In this document: one piece after another, positions 1 to 11,166 of the stretch
How positions within the stretch are numbered: position 1 is the stretch's first letter
How the letters are laid out: every line of letters starts with the position of its first letter
NCBI GenBank assembly: GCA_031763025.1
Contig: JASSKH010000016.1
Span: 3,782,001 to 3,846,000 of the forward strand
DNA length: 64,000 nucleotides
Reading direction: 5' to 3'
Source of the DNA: Macrocystis pyrifera
Taxonomy: Eukaryota; Sar; Phaeophyceae; Laminariales; Laminariaceae
Notes under the pieces: model-generated
Told to the model about the DNA's origin: nothing
Seen by the model: only the letters and a program-made list of their open reading frames with translations
Databases searched by the model: none
Made by a program: the position numbers and the translations under genes

Positions 1-800
1 CCGCGCCACTATATCCTATGCCCTACGTCAGTTCTGTGGAGTGGGGGCGGTACCGTCGCTCGAAAACCATTCCGGTATTTTGCCCGCAAATCTTAAAAAA
101 AAAAAAATGAAATTAGGTCGTATGTTTCGTTTCGGTTTTTCTCGGTACGAGTATCCCAGAAGAAAAAATCGAATCCCGGTGTAAATAAACCGCCCGAAAG
201 GCCTCGGTGTGTTTTCGGTGTTCCCGGCCCATGTTCGTCCGTGCTATATTCTACCTGGTATATTATATCCTGTATCAGGTCGTGCCCTACAGTCGTACCG
301 CCTGTCAGAACGGTCGCGATTCGAGGCTCTGCCATCTCTCTCCACAGAGACAGAGCCTCGACGCATGCATTATTCTTTCGCGAACCAGTCGGTGATGCCG
401 TCTTTGTTGCTGTGGTGGACTACGCGTACGGTAGGACGTAGATGTTGTCGTATGTCATACCATGGCTTTCCACCGGGCGAGATAACATTTACCGAAACAA
501 CACCGAATTGCGGTGTATCGGCATTGCGGTGTCGGTATAATGCCCGATGCGCTGTAGTGCGCTGTTCGGCCGTAGGCATTTTTAAGTGCCGTGTAAAGGC
601 AATGTTGTAGCGGAAGGGTGAAAAAATATCGAAATACTCAACTAAAGCTTTCGGTATCGGTATCGGTATCGGTATGATACCCCGAACCCATTTTTTTTTT
701 TCCAGTTTAGGTATAGCATACCGGCATACCGACACCGTATTTACGGCTTTTTCGGTACGATACGGTTTCGGTATCCGTCACTGCAGTCTGCTTGGTGAAC
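1..800. other. Non-coding stretch with a short simple repeat
   Basis: I see no gene here. Open frames are short and lack family resemblance. A TCGGTA hexamer array lies at about 651-675, and an A-run sits near 96. Confidence 0.5.
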
Positions 801-812
801 CCTGCCCGTGGG

Positions 813-1214
813 CTATTTTGGAGGGGTCAGGGTGCGAAGTAGGAGCAGGATCGGTGAAAGCGTCGACATGTGAAATTCTCTGGCGGGCTCGTGTCTACAA
901 ATAGATGCTGTCGGCAGCAGCAGCAGCAGCAGTATCCACAGCAGCAGCACACGGGCAACAAATGCGCTTGCCTTGTCGAGCAAGCGCTGCCCCGGGTTTC
1001 CCTCGGCCTTTGCACGGTGGTATTCCTCTGCGGCCTTCCGCGACTCGTTCGCAGAGGACAACAACCAGCGGACGTGCTCGGGGTCTATCCGCGGACAGAC
1101 TCTCGACATGATCCCATCGCGACGCCTCCCCCGGCCTTTTTTTCCTTTACGGCGAGGCATGGGTGCCGAGCTGGGTGCTCTCACGCCCTTCCTTCTTTTA
1201 GGCTCGGCCGTCAC
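813..1214 (-). CDS. Small basic conserved peptide, copy A (exon or gene fragment)
   Basis: The reading frame encodes a Lys/Arg-rich N-terminus followed by 'CPRIDPEHVRWLLSSANESR' and then 'KAEGNPGQRLLDKAS'. A second locus at 47039-47240 on the other strand encodes nearly the same peptide, while the DNA differs at many codon positions. That pattern favours real coding over chance. After the conserved block the frame runs into a CAG-repeat tract (916-950 on the plus strand) that translates as Leu-rich sequence and is probably intron. I do not recognise the family. The conserved core is about 55 residues, predicted soluble and helical. It may be the first exon of a longer gene leaving the window to the left. 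The upstream start is uncertain because two Met codons precede the basic stretch. Confidence 0.45.
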   Translation of the reverse strand: MTAEPKRRKGVRAPSSAPMPRRKGKKGRGRRRDGIMSRVCPRIDPEHVRWLLSSANESRKAAEEYHRAKAEGNPGQRLLDKASAFVARVLLLWILLLLLLPTASICRHEPAREFHMSTLSPILLLLRTLTPPK

Positions 1215-1548
1215 GACTCAGTCACGCGTGCGCTCACACGCCTTCTGCGTGGGCCCGCACGTGCGCTTTTACCTCGGTTGGGTTGAGAGAGGTTGCCCCT
1301 GTGTTTCAGGGGCGGACAGGGAGGGGAGAGACACGGAGGGGAGGGGGGGGGGCAGAGGTACGTTGAAGTATTTTTATTTAAGAGAGAAAAAGGGCGAGGG
1401 ACAGAGAGCGAGAGAAAGCGCGGCGGGGGGGGGGGGGGGGGAGGAGGCAGGAAGGGCGAAGGAACGTATCAGGGGATGACGGTCACCCCAAACCCACCGT
1501 TTGAGACATCTGGCTGTCAGCAGCAGTAACGCAGCTCGACTATCAATA

Positions 1549-1795
1549 ATAGTGTTGGATGTCGCATATTGATATCGGAATCGAGTTCGATACGATGCAA
1601 GTGTACAAAAGAACAAATCGATACGACTTCGTTATGTATTACGCGATACACCAAAGCTTTCGCTCAGAAGTGTCAGCTTGAAAAATACGGGGATGCCAGG
1701 GGATCAGGGGATCGCCTGGACGGCAAAATCCACCCAAAGTACACGTTCGATACGATATTCAGTGGTAAATATCAGCCCTATCGTGATAGTGGGTT
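1549..1795. mobile_element. MITE-2 copy (GATACGAT-rich palindromic element), diverged
   Basis: It begins with AGTGTTGGATGTCG, as the copies near 51353 and 57798 do, and contains repeated TCGATACGAT words in both orientations. The right border is unclear. Confidence 0.4.
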
Positions 1796-1946
1796 AACAC
1801 AAGCAGCAGCAACATCAATATCGTATTGTATCGTTCGGGTTGAGTTGTTGAATTAACCGTCACACCGTCCCTGCGGCCGCACGACCCCGTTCGCCAAAAT
1901 GGTTGACAGTCCACACCTACAGCAGTATCAATTGTAATTGTTACCC

Positions 1947-2054
1947 TTACGGGGGGCCATAGTAAATAGGACCAATCAATTATTAGTAAAAATATGTAAA
2001 TATAGGGGCGTTTGTGTGTACCGTAGGTCCTATTAACTATGGACCCCCGTAATA
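1947..2054. mobile_element. MITE-1 copy
   Basis: About 108 bp with inverted ends TTACGGGGGNCCATAGT and its complement. The middle keeps the AT-rich AGTAAAAATA/GTAAATATA core typical of the family. Confidence 0.85.
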
Positions 2055-2651
2055 TTACTCACTATTAATACAGTAGTTACAACTCAACGGCACGGGGGGG
2101 GGGTACGACACTTTTTCTTGCCTTCTTTTCTTTTTTTTTTCCTCTTGATTTGTCTTGTTTCTTTCGTTTATTCTCTCGGTCAAACAATGGTTGTGTCGTA
2201 GTGCCTGTCGTATCAAGTACGGTGACCTGGATTGCCTAATCTGCTCAACAAACATGGAATGCGTGCGAAGTATGTCGTGCCTGTCGCATCCAGTGCGATG
2301 GGACTACGTACAGCAGCCTTGATCTGTGATCCGCTCTGCGTACTGCGCGTACTGCACATGCCATATACCAATGTACAGCAGCACTGATAGCATATCTGCG
2401 GCGTAGTTTTGTGACCACAGAGCTTGTGTCTCTCTAGGATTGAAGAATCGGCGCGGACACAGCTGGTTGTGCTGGATGTCGACGGGTAGAACGAACGGGG
2501 TGGAGTAATACTACGGTTGTAGTATCTCTTGTTTCGTAGTGTTGTGACAATAGCATACTTGAGATATATTTCTCTATTAATGGGATTGAAGAATCGGCAC
2601 GGACACTGGTTGTGCTGGATGTCGACGGGTTGAAAAAACGGTTCAATGTGA

Positions 2652-2652
<1 letters not shown>

Positions 2653-2692
<40 letters not shown>
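2653..2692. repeat. (CAA)n microsatellite
   Basis: About thirteen CAA units. A shorter one lies at 3331-3352. Confidence 0.9.
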
Positions 2693-2707
2693 CAGCAGTG
2701 TAGATAT

Positions 2708-3044
2708 CGGCGTCCCCGGTGGCTTGGTAGGTGGTCCGCGAGCCTATCAAGATCAATTTCGTGAGTTCGAGTCTCACCGGGTGCATGCTCATAGGGACTC
2801 TTTCTTGCATAAAAAATTGATAATAAGCGGAAAGCGCGAAAGCGTGAGTTGGCTACATTCGATGAAAATCGACGAGCAGTGGGAATGCTGAACCCTATGC
2901 GCGATAAAAACTAAAGGCACGTACCGGGGGGGAGAAGGGACGACACCTGTGACCACGGCTTGTCCAGAAGATCGTCGAGGGTAAAACCTCGTACGAGTGG
3001 GCCGGAAAGTAAAAGTGATGACGAAAAAAAAAAAGAAAAAAAAA
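2708..3044 (+). mobile_element. tRNA-derived SINE-1, full length, poly-A tail
   Basis: The head looks like a tRNA: an A-box-like GGTGGCTTGGTAGG and, about 45 bp on, a B-box-like GAGTTCGAGTCTCACC. A unique body of about 230 bp follows (GAAAATCGACGAGCAGTGGG, GAAGGGACGACACC, CCACGGCTTGTCCAG), then an A-rich tail. Five other copies in the window share the same body, which defines the element. It would be transcribed by RNA polymerase III and mobilised by a LINE in trans, as tRNA SINEs are. It carries no protein. Confidence 0.8.
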
Positions 3045-3943
3045 GTGTTGTGACAACAGCATACTTATATATTTCTCTATTTAATGGGATTGAAGAATCG
3101 GCACGGACACTGGTTGTTGTGCTGGATGTCTGCGGGTAGAATAAACGGTTTCATGTCAACAACATATAACATACATACAATATAATATATACGAGTATGG
3201 GTCAACGGAAGCTTTCGACACCGGCATTTGTTTCTACAAAATCCGAGGATCTTCTGTGTTCCTGCACAAAAAGTTGAGTTCCATTCACTACTGCTGCTGC
3301 TGTTGTGTTTGTTCTTCACAAAATGTGAAGAAAACAACAACAACAACAACAACACATTATTGAGCCGTTGATTCTACCCGTCGACATCCATCCACGACTA
3401 TCATCAGTGTTAGTGCCGATCCTTCGTATTAGTAGTACCACTAAACTGGCTGTGTAGTGCGCACTTTAAACCGTTGTTTCTACCCCCAACCCCCAACTAT
3501 GTGTACATCAGTAACCCACAGTAGTGTCCGTCCTGGTTATGATCCCATTAGAGAGACACCTAATTTTGTGGTCAGACTGTGAGACGAAGGTACGAGACGA
3601 TTATACACACCACACCGATGGCGTGGGGATGGAGTTTGGATGCGGCTCAGGATTCAAGAATAGAACATAAAGGGTACATATTGTCGAGACGGAGGAGGGA
3701 GCACAAGGACAGCAAATGGGGTATCGTAGATAAAGCATATCGGGAAGTAGACATGAAAGGTAGTTCCAGACCTTGTTGTGCATGCTCGTAGGTTTCCTTT
3801 GTATCCGGGGATTTCTTCTTTCAGGAATGTTTTGAGTGATCAATGTTGAAGCTCATGCTGTACGTTGTCGGATAGCAAGCACAATAGTATCAATAGTATA
3901 GTACAATAGAATTTACACACATCACTATCAACAACAAACTACT

Positions 3944-4054
3944 ATTACGGGGTACCATAGTAAATGGGACCAAATTTTGTTAGTAAAAATAGGGAAATAT
4001 ATAGATTTTTGTGTGTACCTCAGGTCCTATTTACTATGGTCCCCCGAAATAATA
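3944..4054. mobile_element. MITE-1 copy
   Basis: Ends TATTACGGGG and CCCCCGAAATAATA; the right terminus has diverged. Confidence 0.8.
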
Positions 4055-4123
4055 CGAAACCCTAACCCCCTAACCCAATCGACCGAGGAATGCGGCAAGT
4101 GCTCTTCGTCCCCTAAAAACATC

Positions 4124-4234
4124 TACTACGGGGGTCCATAGTTAATAGGACCTATGGTATACATAAAAACCTATCTATTTACCTATTTTCACGAACAATA
4201 TTTGGTCTCATCTACTATGGTCCCCCGTAAAATA
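4124..4234. mobile_element. MITE-1 copy
   Basis: Opposite internal orientation to the copy 70 bp to its left. Both inverted ends are recognisable. Confidence 0.85.
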
Positions 4235-4499
4235 GTGTTCGCCAAAACCATAGCAGTGCCGCAGAAGTTCGGTACACGTAAGAAAGTTCTTCTCGCCGGG
4301 ATACATTATTTATATTTGCATGTCATGTTGTGCGCCAGACGTACTCTTAGCAGTGCCGGGCAAAAGTTTATTTTGCTTCAGGCTTGAGATACATATTTTT
4401 ATAAAAGAGAAAATTAAAAAAATCACGCCCTGGACAATAGACAATAGCCCAATAGTATATTAATAGCTTCCTATTGCAAGTGACTGTCTATTGTGGTTC

Positions 4500-5060
4500 C
4501 TAATTCCAGTTGATTGAAAGGCGTCGAGCTCTATTATCCAGACAATTTCTATCAAGTGACCCCTACCTCCCTGGCCCTACTGTCCAGACAATTTCACTTT
4601 ATAGGTAGTCTCCGTATAATCAATGGTCCGGACAATTCCATTTAATGGACTTTCTCATAAATGAATTGTCAACCAATTGACAGACTGTTTCCTGGATCAA
4701 TTGTCCCGACAATTCCAATTGATAGTCGGCCCCCCGAAAGAGTTGTCCGGATAATTTCAAGTAGTAGCCTGACGACAAAATTATTTGTCCGGACAACTCC
4801 AACTAATAGACAGTCTCCCAGATCAATTGGCCCGACAATTCCAATTTATACACCGCGTCTCCAAAATCAATTGTCCGGACAATTTCGATTAGCAGACAGC
4901 TTTCTAAATCAATCGTACGGGCAATTCCAATTAATGGACGGTTGTGATATGAGTGGGAGATAAAAAATCAATTATCCCGACAATTTCGACTAATACAAAA
5001 CCTCCGAAACTACTTCAGACAATGCCATTGGTGGGCAGTCTCCTAAATCAACTGCCCGTA
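4500..5060 (+). repeat. Foldback array 1, left block (forward ~43-bp units)
   Basis: About a dozen degenerate units of roughly 43 bp, each with TTGTCCGGACAATTCCAA followed by a TTAATAGACAGTCTCC-like stretch and AAATCAA. The unit core TTGTCCGGACAA is itself a palindrome. Units differ by many substitutions, so the array is old. Confidence 0.75.
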
Positions 5061-5269
5061 CATTTAAAAATAACAGTACATACCAGGTAAGTACGGATTA
5101 TTTTGTTTCGTGAAACCTTTTTTTAATGATTTACATCTGAGCACATGGGCCAGGCGGTATCAAAACTTCCCGCGTGTGGACATAAAATACTAAGCTAAAG
5201 TTGAGGTTTCCCGCCCTTTTCTGTTTTTTACATGCCTTGGACAATAGACCCATCAACAGACCATTGCCC

Positions 5270-5860
5270 CTATACAGCAGAGTCACGAAGTTGTTTATTA
5301 ATTGGAATTGTCCGGGCAAGTGATGCCATAGACTGTCTATTACGGGGGTCCATAGTTAATAGGACCTATGGTATACATAAAAACCTATATATTTACCTAT
5401 TTTTACTAACAATATTTGGTCCTATTTACTATGGTCTCCCGTAATAGCAATTGAAATTGTTTAGACAATTGATCTATTAATAGGATATTATCTATTAATT
5501 GGATTTATTCGGACAAATTGTATCGGGTACTGTCTAACAATTGAAGTTGCCCTGACAATTGATTTCAGAGACTGTCCATTAATTGGAATTGTCTGAACAA
5601 TTGATGTCTGGTGCTTTTCAAAATTAGAATTGTCCAGACCAATTGAGCTCGGAAACTGCCTATCGATTGAAATTGTGCTATTTCACAGGCTATCTATTAA
5701 TTGGAATTGCTTGAACAAATGATTTCGGGCGATTAACATGAATTGAACTCGTCGGGGTAACTGCTTTGAGAGACCGTCCAATAATTGGAATTGTCCGGGC
5801 AATGGGTTTCGGAAGCGATCTACTAATCGGAATTGTCATGACTATCGAGTTTAAGAGGGT
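5270..5860 (-). repeat. Foldback array 1, middle block (inverted units)
   Basis: The same ~43-bp unit appears here as its reverse complement (ATTAATTGGAATTGTC, ACAATTGATTTCGG). A MITE-1 copy interrupts the block near its left edge. This block could pair with the forward blocks on either side. Confidence 0.75.
5338..5446. mobile_element. MITE-1 copy inserted in the foldback array
   Basis: Both ends are intact, flanked by TA on each side, and foldback units lie on both sides. Confidence 0.85.
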
Positions 5861-6114
5861 TCTGTTATTTGATAGCTACTGGCAGCTACTTGTAGAGTTA
5901 CACTTGATTTGGTCAGTACACAACAGTACCACCATGCATGCTAGTATTGCCTCTACGACAGGATCGGGAACTTCCTCTTATACGCAAATCATTTGCAGGT
6001 CCTTTATTGTGCCATATTACGAATATTATCAATTCAATGGGGAGTGTCTATCATAATACAATAACTACTGTAGGTACACGGCCATGACATTTATAGAGTA
6101 ATTGTTTTTTGCGC

Positions 6115-6670
6115 GGCATCTCAAATGAATTGTGCGGACAGTTCCAACTACTTTCCAATCGCCGAAGCCCGTTTGGACAATTCCATTAAATTGACAGCAC
6201 CCGAAATCAATTGTGCGGGCAATTTCAGTTAATACGCAGCAGCCGAAATAAAATGTTCAGACAAATCCAATTAATAGACAGCTCCCGAAATAAATTGTCT
6301 GAACAATTTTAGTTAGTGGATAACACCCGAAATCAATTGTGTGGAAGATTTCAACTATTGGATCATCACCCGAAATCAATTTGCCGAAAAATTCCAATTA
6401 ATTACAGTAGCAGTTTTTCCGCAACCGATTGTTTGCACAATTCCAATTCATAGGCAACACTCGAAACCTGTTGCTCACACAATTCCAACTAGTAAATGGT
6501 ATTCGAAATCAATTGCCTGGGCAACTCCAATTCATAGACAATCGCCGAAAACAATTATTATATTATCGCCGAAAACAATTGTCTGGCCAATTTCAATTAA
6601 TGGACAATCGCCGAAATCAATTGTATGGACAATTTCAATTGACAGACTGCAGTCGCCAAAAACAATCACA
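6115..6670 (+). repeat. Foldback array 1, right block (forward units)
   Basis: Forward units return with a slightly different spacer (CACCCGAAATCAATTGTG). About 250 bp of unrelated sequence (5861-6114) separates it from the inverted block. Confidence 0.75.
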
Positions 6671-7570
6671 TTACTGCCGTGCTTGCCATCCGACCATGTG
6701 TAGTGTTGTTCTAAAACATTGATATTAACAACAGAAAGCGAAGAACTCTCCAGAACAAAAGCGCGGCAGTATCATACGACAAATAAATCAAAACTGATGT
6801 GACGCTCATGAAGACTACTGCAACCAACCAACATCCCGCCATCTCATCAACCAAAAAAAAAAACGACCACTCCCCCCTGCCTAAGAAGCATCTACCAAAA
6901 AACCCCGCGCTGTCTATCAAAATGGTTGTTTTACAACTGAACTGCTATACGCACATATTTCGACGCGTGGAAGGTCGTGCGGTGTTGCTGGTCTACACTG
7001 CTGCTATCGGTAGTACCCCTCTGCTCTAGGAGAGAGTCCCTGCCGTCTCGCTCTCTCTGTAACTCTTCTATTGTCAAGACAAATCCAATGAACACACATC
7101 CTCCTGGATCAAAATATTAGACACAAAAGACTCTACTGAAATAGTATAATTGTCCCGCCGCGGGTGTGATTTTTTTTTTTATTTGCATGTTTTTCTCGTC
7201 ATTGTCGAACGTCAAAGAAAGGCTCTCGGGGTCGATTCATATGCTCACGTTGATAAATGATACGGTATGTATGCGGATACCTACTTCCTACCGTGGTACT
7301 TTCAAGACTTTGGCCGTGCATGTGCTGTCGTCTCAGAATCTCAAAGGCGCCCCTTCCTTTCGAAGTTCGAAGCCCACCGCACGTTTCTGATGAAAATACA
7401 AAATATGCCTCCAGGAAAGCGGGGGGTGGAGTGAGGGGGGGGGGGAGGGAGGCGCGGGGGGGGGCATTGCGGGCGGTGCAGTCGCGTGAAGGTCGCAGCG
7501 CTCGACGGTGTAGTACGTGCACACGTGCGCTACCACAAGCACGCGTACGCGTGCAGGGACTTCCGGGTAC
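6671..7570. other. Stretch without a recognised gene
   Basis: I see no family resemblance in any frame. The 7420-7470 part is a G-rich purine run. Confidence 0.4.
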
Positions 7571-7572
7571 AT

Positions 7573-7665
7573 ATTGTTAAGTCCGTTGGGCTGAAGGTAA
7601 AAAAAGGTTAACCAATCGCCTGCTACCCAATATAAGCCTCATAGCACTCTCCCCCCTCACCCTGG
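7573..7665 (-). repeat. Partial copy of a second tRNA-like repeat
   Basis: Shares AGTCCGTTGGGC, the following AAAGGTnAA region and AAGCCTCATA with the fuller copy 280 bp to the right. Confidence 0.5.
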
Positions 7666-7789
7666 AACGGACCGGATATATATAGGGTCGACGCGTGACA
7701 CCAACACGCGGTTGGTTCCAGTTTCTGGGAAGTATTTTTTCAGATTCTTGACATGAGGAAATTCACTTTTCTTTAAAAAGCGATTTTAT

Positions 7790-7960
7790 TTCATGGTGGA
7801 CGTGAGATTCGAACTCACGACCGACGACCCATGTTCTGCCGTCGTCGCCATTTGTTAAGGTCTTAGTCCGTTGGGCCAAAGGTGAAAGTGAAAGCTTAAC
7901 CAGCCGCCTATATAGCACCCAATCCAAGCCTCATAAAACAATATTCCCTCAAGTTCGTAT
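7790..7960 (-). repeat. tRNA-like sequence or second tRNA-derived SINE
   Basis: Read on the minus strand it has an A-box-like TGGCCCAACGGACTAAGACC and a perfect T-arm CGTGAGTTCGAATCTCACG, followed by TCCACCA. The 5' side offers no strand that pairs with the TCCACC 3' strand, so it does not fold as a functional tRNA. A stem CGACGAC/GTCGTCG fills the middle. The partial second copy next to it suggests a retroposed family and not a tRNA gene. Confidence 0.45.
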
Positions 7961-8256
7961 GCAATAATTACTACGTGGCAGGGCGATTAAATCAATGAAG
8001 CTGCTTTCTTGTCATCAAGCTGCTTTCTTGAGATACTTTATTATCATGCGGGGAGGAAGGAGGGGGGACGCACTCCGTCGGCATTCTTTGCTTCTTGCCT
8101 CGGGCAATATCCGAAAAATGATTATTATAATACCAGGCAGGCATGTACCACGTATCGGTGAATACCAGCCTAGACTACATTAACACAGTACGTACATAAA
8201 AAGAAAAAGAAAAAAAACAGACTACAAAACTATGCGACAGCAGCTAGCATCAGAAA

Positions 8257-8258
<2 letters not shown>

Positions 8259-8287
<29 letters not shown>

Positions 8288-8290
8288 GCA
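8259..8290. repeat. (CAG)n microsatellite
   Basis: About ten CAG units with one CAA interruption, in non-coding sequence. Confidence 0.85.
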
Positions 8291-8630
8291 CGCATCGGCA
8301 TATATACATGTACAGTAAAAAAGAGCGTTGAGTTGGCACGGCAGGGAGGGGTAAAATGCGATCGTTCTTCAGAGCTCGATTATTTTCCAGAACGGAAAAG
8401 GGTTAAGGTTGCCAAAACGCCCAAAAAAAAACGAACAAGGCGTTTTCGGTATTATAGTAAGATACGGTCGGGAGCCTCTCCCGAACATCATAAATAAATT
8501 GTCCGACTACCTTGTACATACGTAGCGCACCCTTTTGCCGTCGTCGAGAAAGCTATCGATAGCGCTGAAAAACGATCGCACCCTACCCTGTGCCAGCTCA
8601 ATCAAGGCTCTTCGCGGTACTCGATGGTAT

Positions 8631-8746
8631 TATTACGGGGGTCCATAGTAAACAGAACCTACGACACACGCACAAAAACCTATATGTTTTAATATTTTTA
8701 CTACCAACAATATTTGGTCCTATTTACTATATGGTCCCCCGTAATA
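8631..8746. mobile_element. MITE-1 copy
   Basis: Complete inverted ends; a few extra bases in the core make it about 116 bp. Confidence 0.85.
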
Positions 8747-8956
8747 GCGCCCGAATGTCCATTAGATCTGTGAGGTGTGTGCCATCTGTGAGCAGGCGTC
8801 GGACACCTTCAACTTCTGCAGCGCGTTCGCTGGCGCTGCGGGCACAATACTTGGAAATAGAGAAGGATCATCGTTGGGTGTTATTTGTGAGCTGTGAACG
8901 TTTCGAGACCCCCGGCAAAGCTTCGAACGAACGAAAAAAAACCGTTCATTAATGCC

Positions 8957-9065
8957 ATTACGGGGATCCATAGTTAATAGGACCTACGGTACACATAAAA
9001 ATCTATATCTTTACCTATTTTTACTAACAATATTTGGTCCTATTTACTATGGTCCCCCCGTAATA
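8957..9065. mobile_element. MITE-1 copy
   Basis: Complete, with its core in the same orientation as the copy 210 bp to the left. Confidence 0.85.
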
Positions 9066-9445
9066 CCACTTTAATGCTGCCCCTCACACTGCTTGTAGGG
9101 CTATGGCGAATAAAAGCGCGCGGCAACACGAAAAGGGCATCATATATGTTATACTCACCGAGCGTGCGGCGGGAGAAATAAATGTCTTTTGCTTTGTAAA
9201 GTTCGGGCACATGCCGTAGCTCACAGCAGCCAGCCCGGGGCTGCTTCCTACCAGGGTATCATCATTTAGTACATACCAGGGTACATGGTTGATGCTGCAA
9301 TAATGTAAAACCGGTGTACTGGTAATAGCGAGCAAAAACCTCCGAAATTAAGGTGCGGGATGGGTATTAATAGTAGCATGTGTGTGTTCAACTACATCGT
9401 CTCTTACTGATGTTTCAAGAAAAACAAATGGTAACTATAATAATA

Positions 9446-9790
9446 GCGCGAGAGCGTATAATAAGTTTCGCAGTAGCATTCATTCATTCGATGAAAATCG
9501 ACGAGCAGGGGGAAAGAATGCTGTGCGCGATAAAAATGAAGGTGCGTGCCGGGGGGGGAGAAGGGACGACACCTGTGACCACGGCTTGTCCAGAAGATCG
9601 CTGGAGGGTAAAACCTCCTATTACGGGGGGACCATATCATAGTAAATAGGACCAAATATCGTTAGCAAAAATAGGTAAATATATAGTTTTTATGTATACC
9701 ATAAGTCCTATATTAACTATGGACCCCCGTAATACGAGTTAATAAGCTCATTATAAAGAAGCAAGAGTGATGATGAAAAAAATAACTTTT
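9446..9790 (+). mobile_element. SINE-1 copy, head degraded, interrupted by MITE-1
   Basis: The body from GAAAATCGACGAGCAG to AAACCTCC is clear, but the tRNA-like head is not. A MITE-1 sits inside the body, after which the SINE resumes with CGAG and AGAGTGATGATGAAAA. This is a filled site: the same point in the SINE copy at 41540 reads CCTCCTACGAG without interruption. Confidence 0.75.
9619..9734. mobile_element. MITE-1 copy in SINE-1 (defines the TA target duplication)
   Basis: Flanks read CCTCC-TA before TTACGGGGG and TA-CGAG after CCCCCGTAA. Against the empty site CCTCCTACGAG this shows a duplicated TA, as in Tc1/mariner-type transposition. Confidence 0.9.
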
Positions 9791-9889
9791 TCTTTTTTTT
9801 TATCCTCCGGCGGATTGGTAAAAATAAAGCTTAAGCTTACCACACTTCCACGTTCCAATTTCGTGTCGTGTGTCAATTTAGCCCAGATG

Positions 9890-10981
9890 CCGGCGTCCCG
9901 GTGGCTTGGTAGGTGGTCCGCGTGCCGATCAAGATCAATTTCGTGGGTTCAAGTCTCACCGAGTGCATGCTCGTAGGGACTTTTCTTGCATAAAAATTGA
10001 TAAGCGGAAAGCGCGAGAGCGTGAGTTAGCTACATTCGATGAAAATCGACGAGCAGTGGGAATTGTTTCGCCTCTGCTTTGAGTTCTGTGTCTCTCTCTC
10101 CTTTAGTCTCCCTTTCAGTGGTTGTTCGCAGCGAACACCCCCTCTTCGTAGTGTTTGGGTTTTATTACGAGGTGTGGGGGGATCTATAGCCTCATTTCTT
10201 TTGTTTCGAATAGCCGCATCTTCGACCACCTTTTTCCAGGCCGTTTGGGATGAACTTTGTCATCACCCTCCGACCATCTTGTGGTCTGCATATACGAGTA
10301 TTCAGGGTGGGCTAATGTCATATGGGTGGAGTATTCATGGGCTATAGATATAGATAATACGTTGCAGTCTTGTAGTCTCACGAATACGAGAATAATCCAA
10401 AGAATGGATTAACCCGGCGGATATTCCGTTAGTCGAGAGTAACGTTCTTTAGGAATGTTCCCTAGGGCGGATAGCCCGTTAGACGAGAGTAATGTTCCTT
10501 GACGCAGATAGGACTACGAAGTGAGAAGTTCTTATATTAGCAGAAGAACGATCGGTAGCCATTGGAAAGTTCTGTAGGAGTACATCAGATAAGAGGAATT
10601 TAGGAGAGCTTGTGGCATGGGGTGGGACGAGTATATCTGGGCGTCGAGTCCCGCCCCCCTACCTCTCACTTCTCTACCAGAGCACCTCCTCAGCTCTCGC
10701 CATCAACAAGAAGATCTAAATCAGAAGAAGCGAAGCACTGCTTTCCAGCTGCCAGAACAACCTGCCTCCCTTACCACTATCCTAGAGCGGTCTCCGCTTC
10801 ACAGAATGCTGAACCTATGCGCGACAAAAAATAAAGGCACGTAATACCGGGGGGGAGAAGGGACGACACCTGTGACCACGGCTTGTCCAGAAGATCGTCG
10901 AGGGTAAAACCTTCTACGAGTGGGCTGGAGAGTAAAAGTGACGATGAAAATAAATAAATAAATATATAAAATAAAAAAAAA
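9890..10981 (+). mobile_element. SINE-1 copy, interrupted by a solo LTR
   Basis: The head is complete, with both Pol III boxes (GGTGGCTTGGTAGG and GGTTCAAGTCTCACC). The body breaks after CAGTGGGAAT and resumes with GAATGCTGAACC about 740 bp later, ending in an A-rich tail at 10944-10980. Confidence 0.75.
10064..10803. mobile_element. Solo LTR (fossil retroelement)
   Basis: About 740 bp starting TG and ending CA, flanked on both sides by GAAT, which is single-copy in other SINE-1 copies. These are the marks of an LTR left after recombination between the two LTRs of a retroelement. No internal region is present. The superfamily cannot be told from an LTR alone. A partial second copy at 11330-11827 is very similar, so the family was active fairly recently. 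Confidence 0.65.
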
Positions 10982-11080
10982 TAGCTCCCGTTGTAACATC
11001 AGAACAGGCTGTTGTTACCCCTGGAGTTTGGGCACGTTGACCCGACCTGACCCCCGAGAGGAGCAGGTGCGGTGGAGATA

Positions 11081-11106
11081 GCCACCCGGGAGTCATCGCT
11101 CCCGGG
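11081..11106. other. Perfect 9-bp stem hairpin
   Basis: ACCCGGGAG, a six-base loop and CTCCCGGGT form a GC-rich hairpin. No role is assigned. Confidence 0.5.
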
Positions 11107-11166
11107 TAGTGTGGGACTTGTGCGCGAGCTCACCCACTAACAAAAATAACAAGATAACAAAACTAC

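Larger units (their letters stand above)
2425..3160. repeat. Cluster of an interspersed repeat (GTGCTGGATGTCGACGG family)
   Basis: Three direct copies of a ~75-110 bp sequence (about 2437-2506, 2536-2645, 3046-3160) share GAAGAATCGGC, CACTGGTTGTG and GCTGGATGTCGACGGGT. Inverted relatives occur at 3360-3425, 36925-37005, 38045-38110 and 57510-57580, and a direct one near 26990-27060. A SINE and a CAA microsatellite lie between the second and third copies. No coding potential is seen. Confidence 0.6.
9797..11040 (+). repeat. Repeat X, split by a SINE that is itself split by a solo LTR
   Basis: The left part (TCCTCCGGCGGATTGGTAAA ... GTGTGTCAATTTAGCCC) ends at about 9885 and the right part (AGCTCCCGTTGTAACATCAG ... 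TTTGGGCACGTTG) starts at about 10982. At 48165-48321 the same two parts are contiguous, giving the uninterrupted form. A third partial copy lies at 17470-17510. Confidence 0.7.

Noticed and set aside
4052-4080. Telomere-like CCCTAACCCCCTAACCC
   Set aside because: Only two or three units and inside the window; too short to mean an internal telomere.
7790-7870. Functional tRNA gene
   Set aside because: The T-arm and 3' CCA-like end are present but no 5' acceptor strand pairs, and a second partial copy lies nearby.
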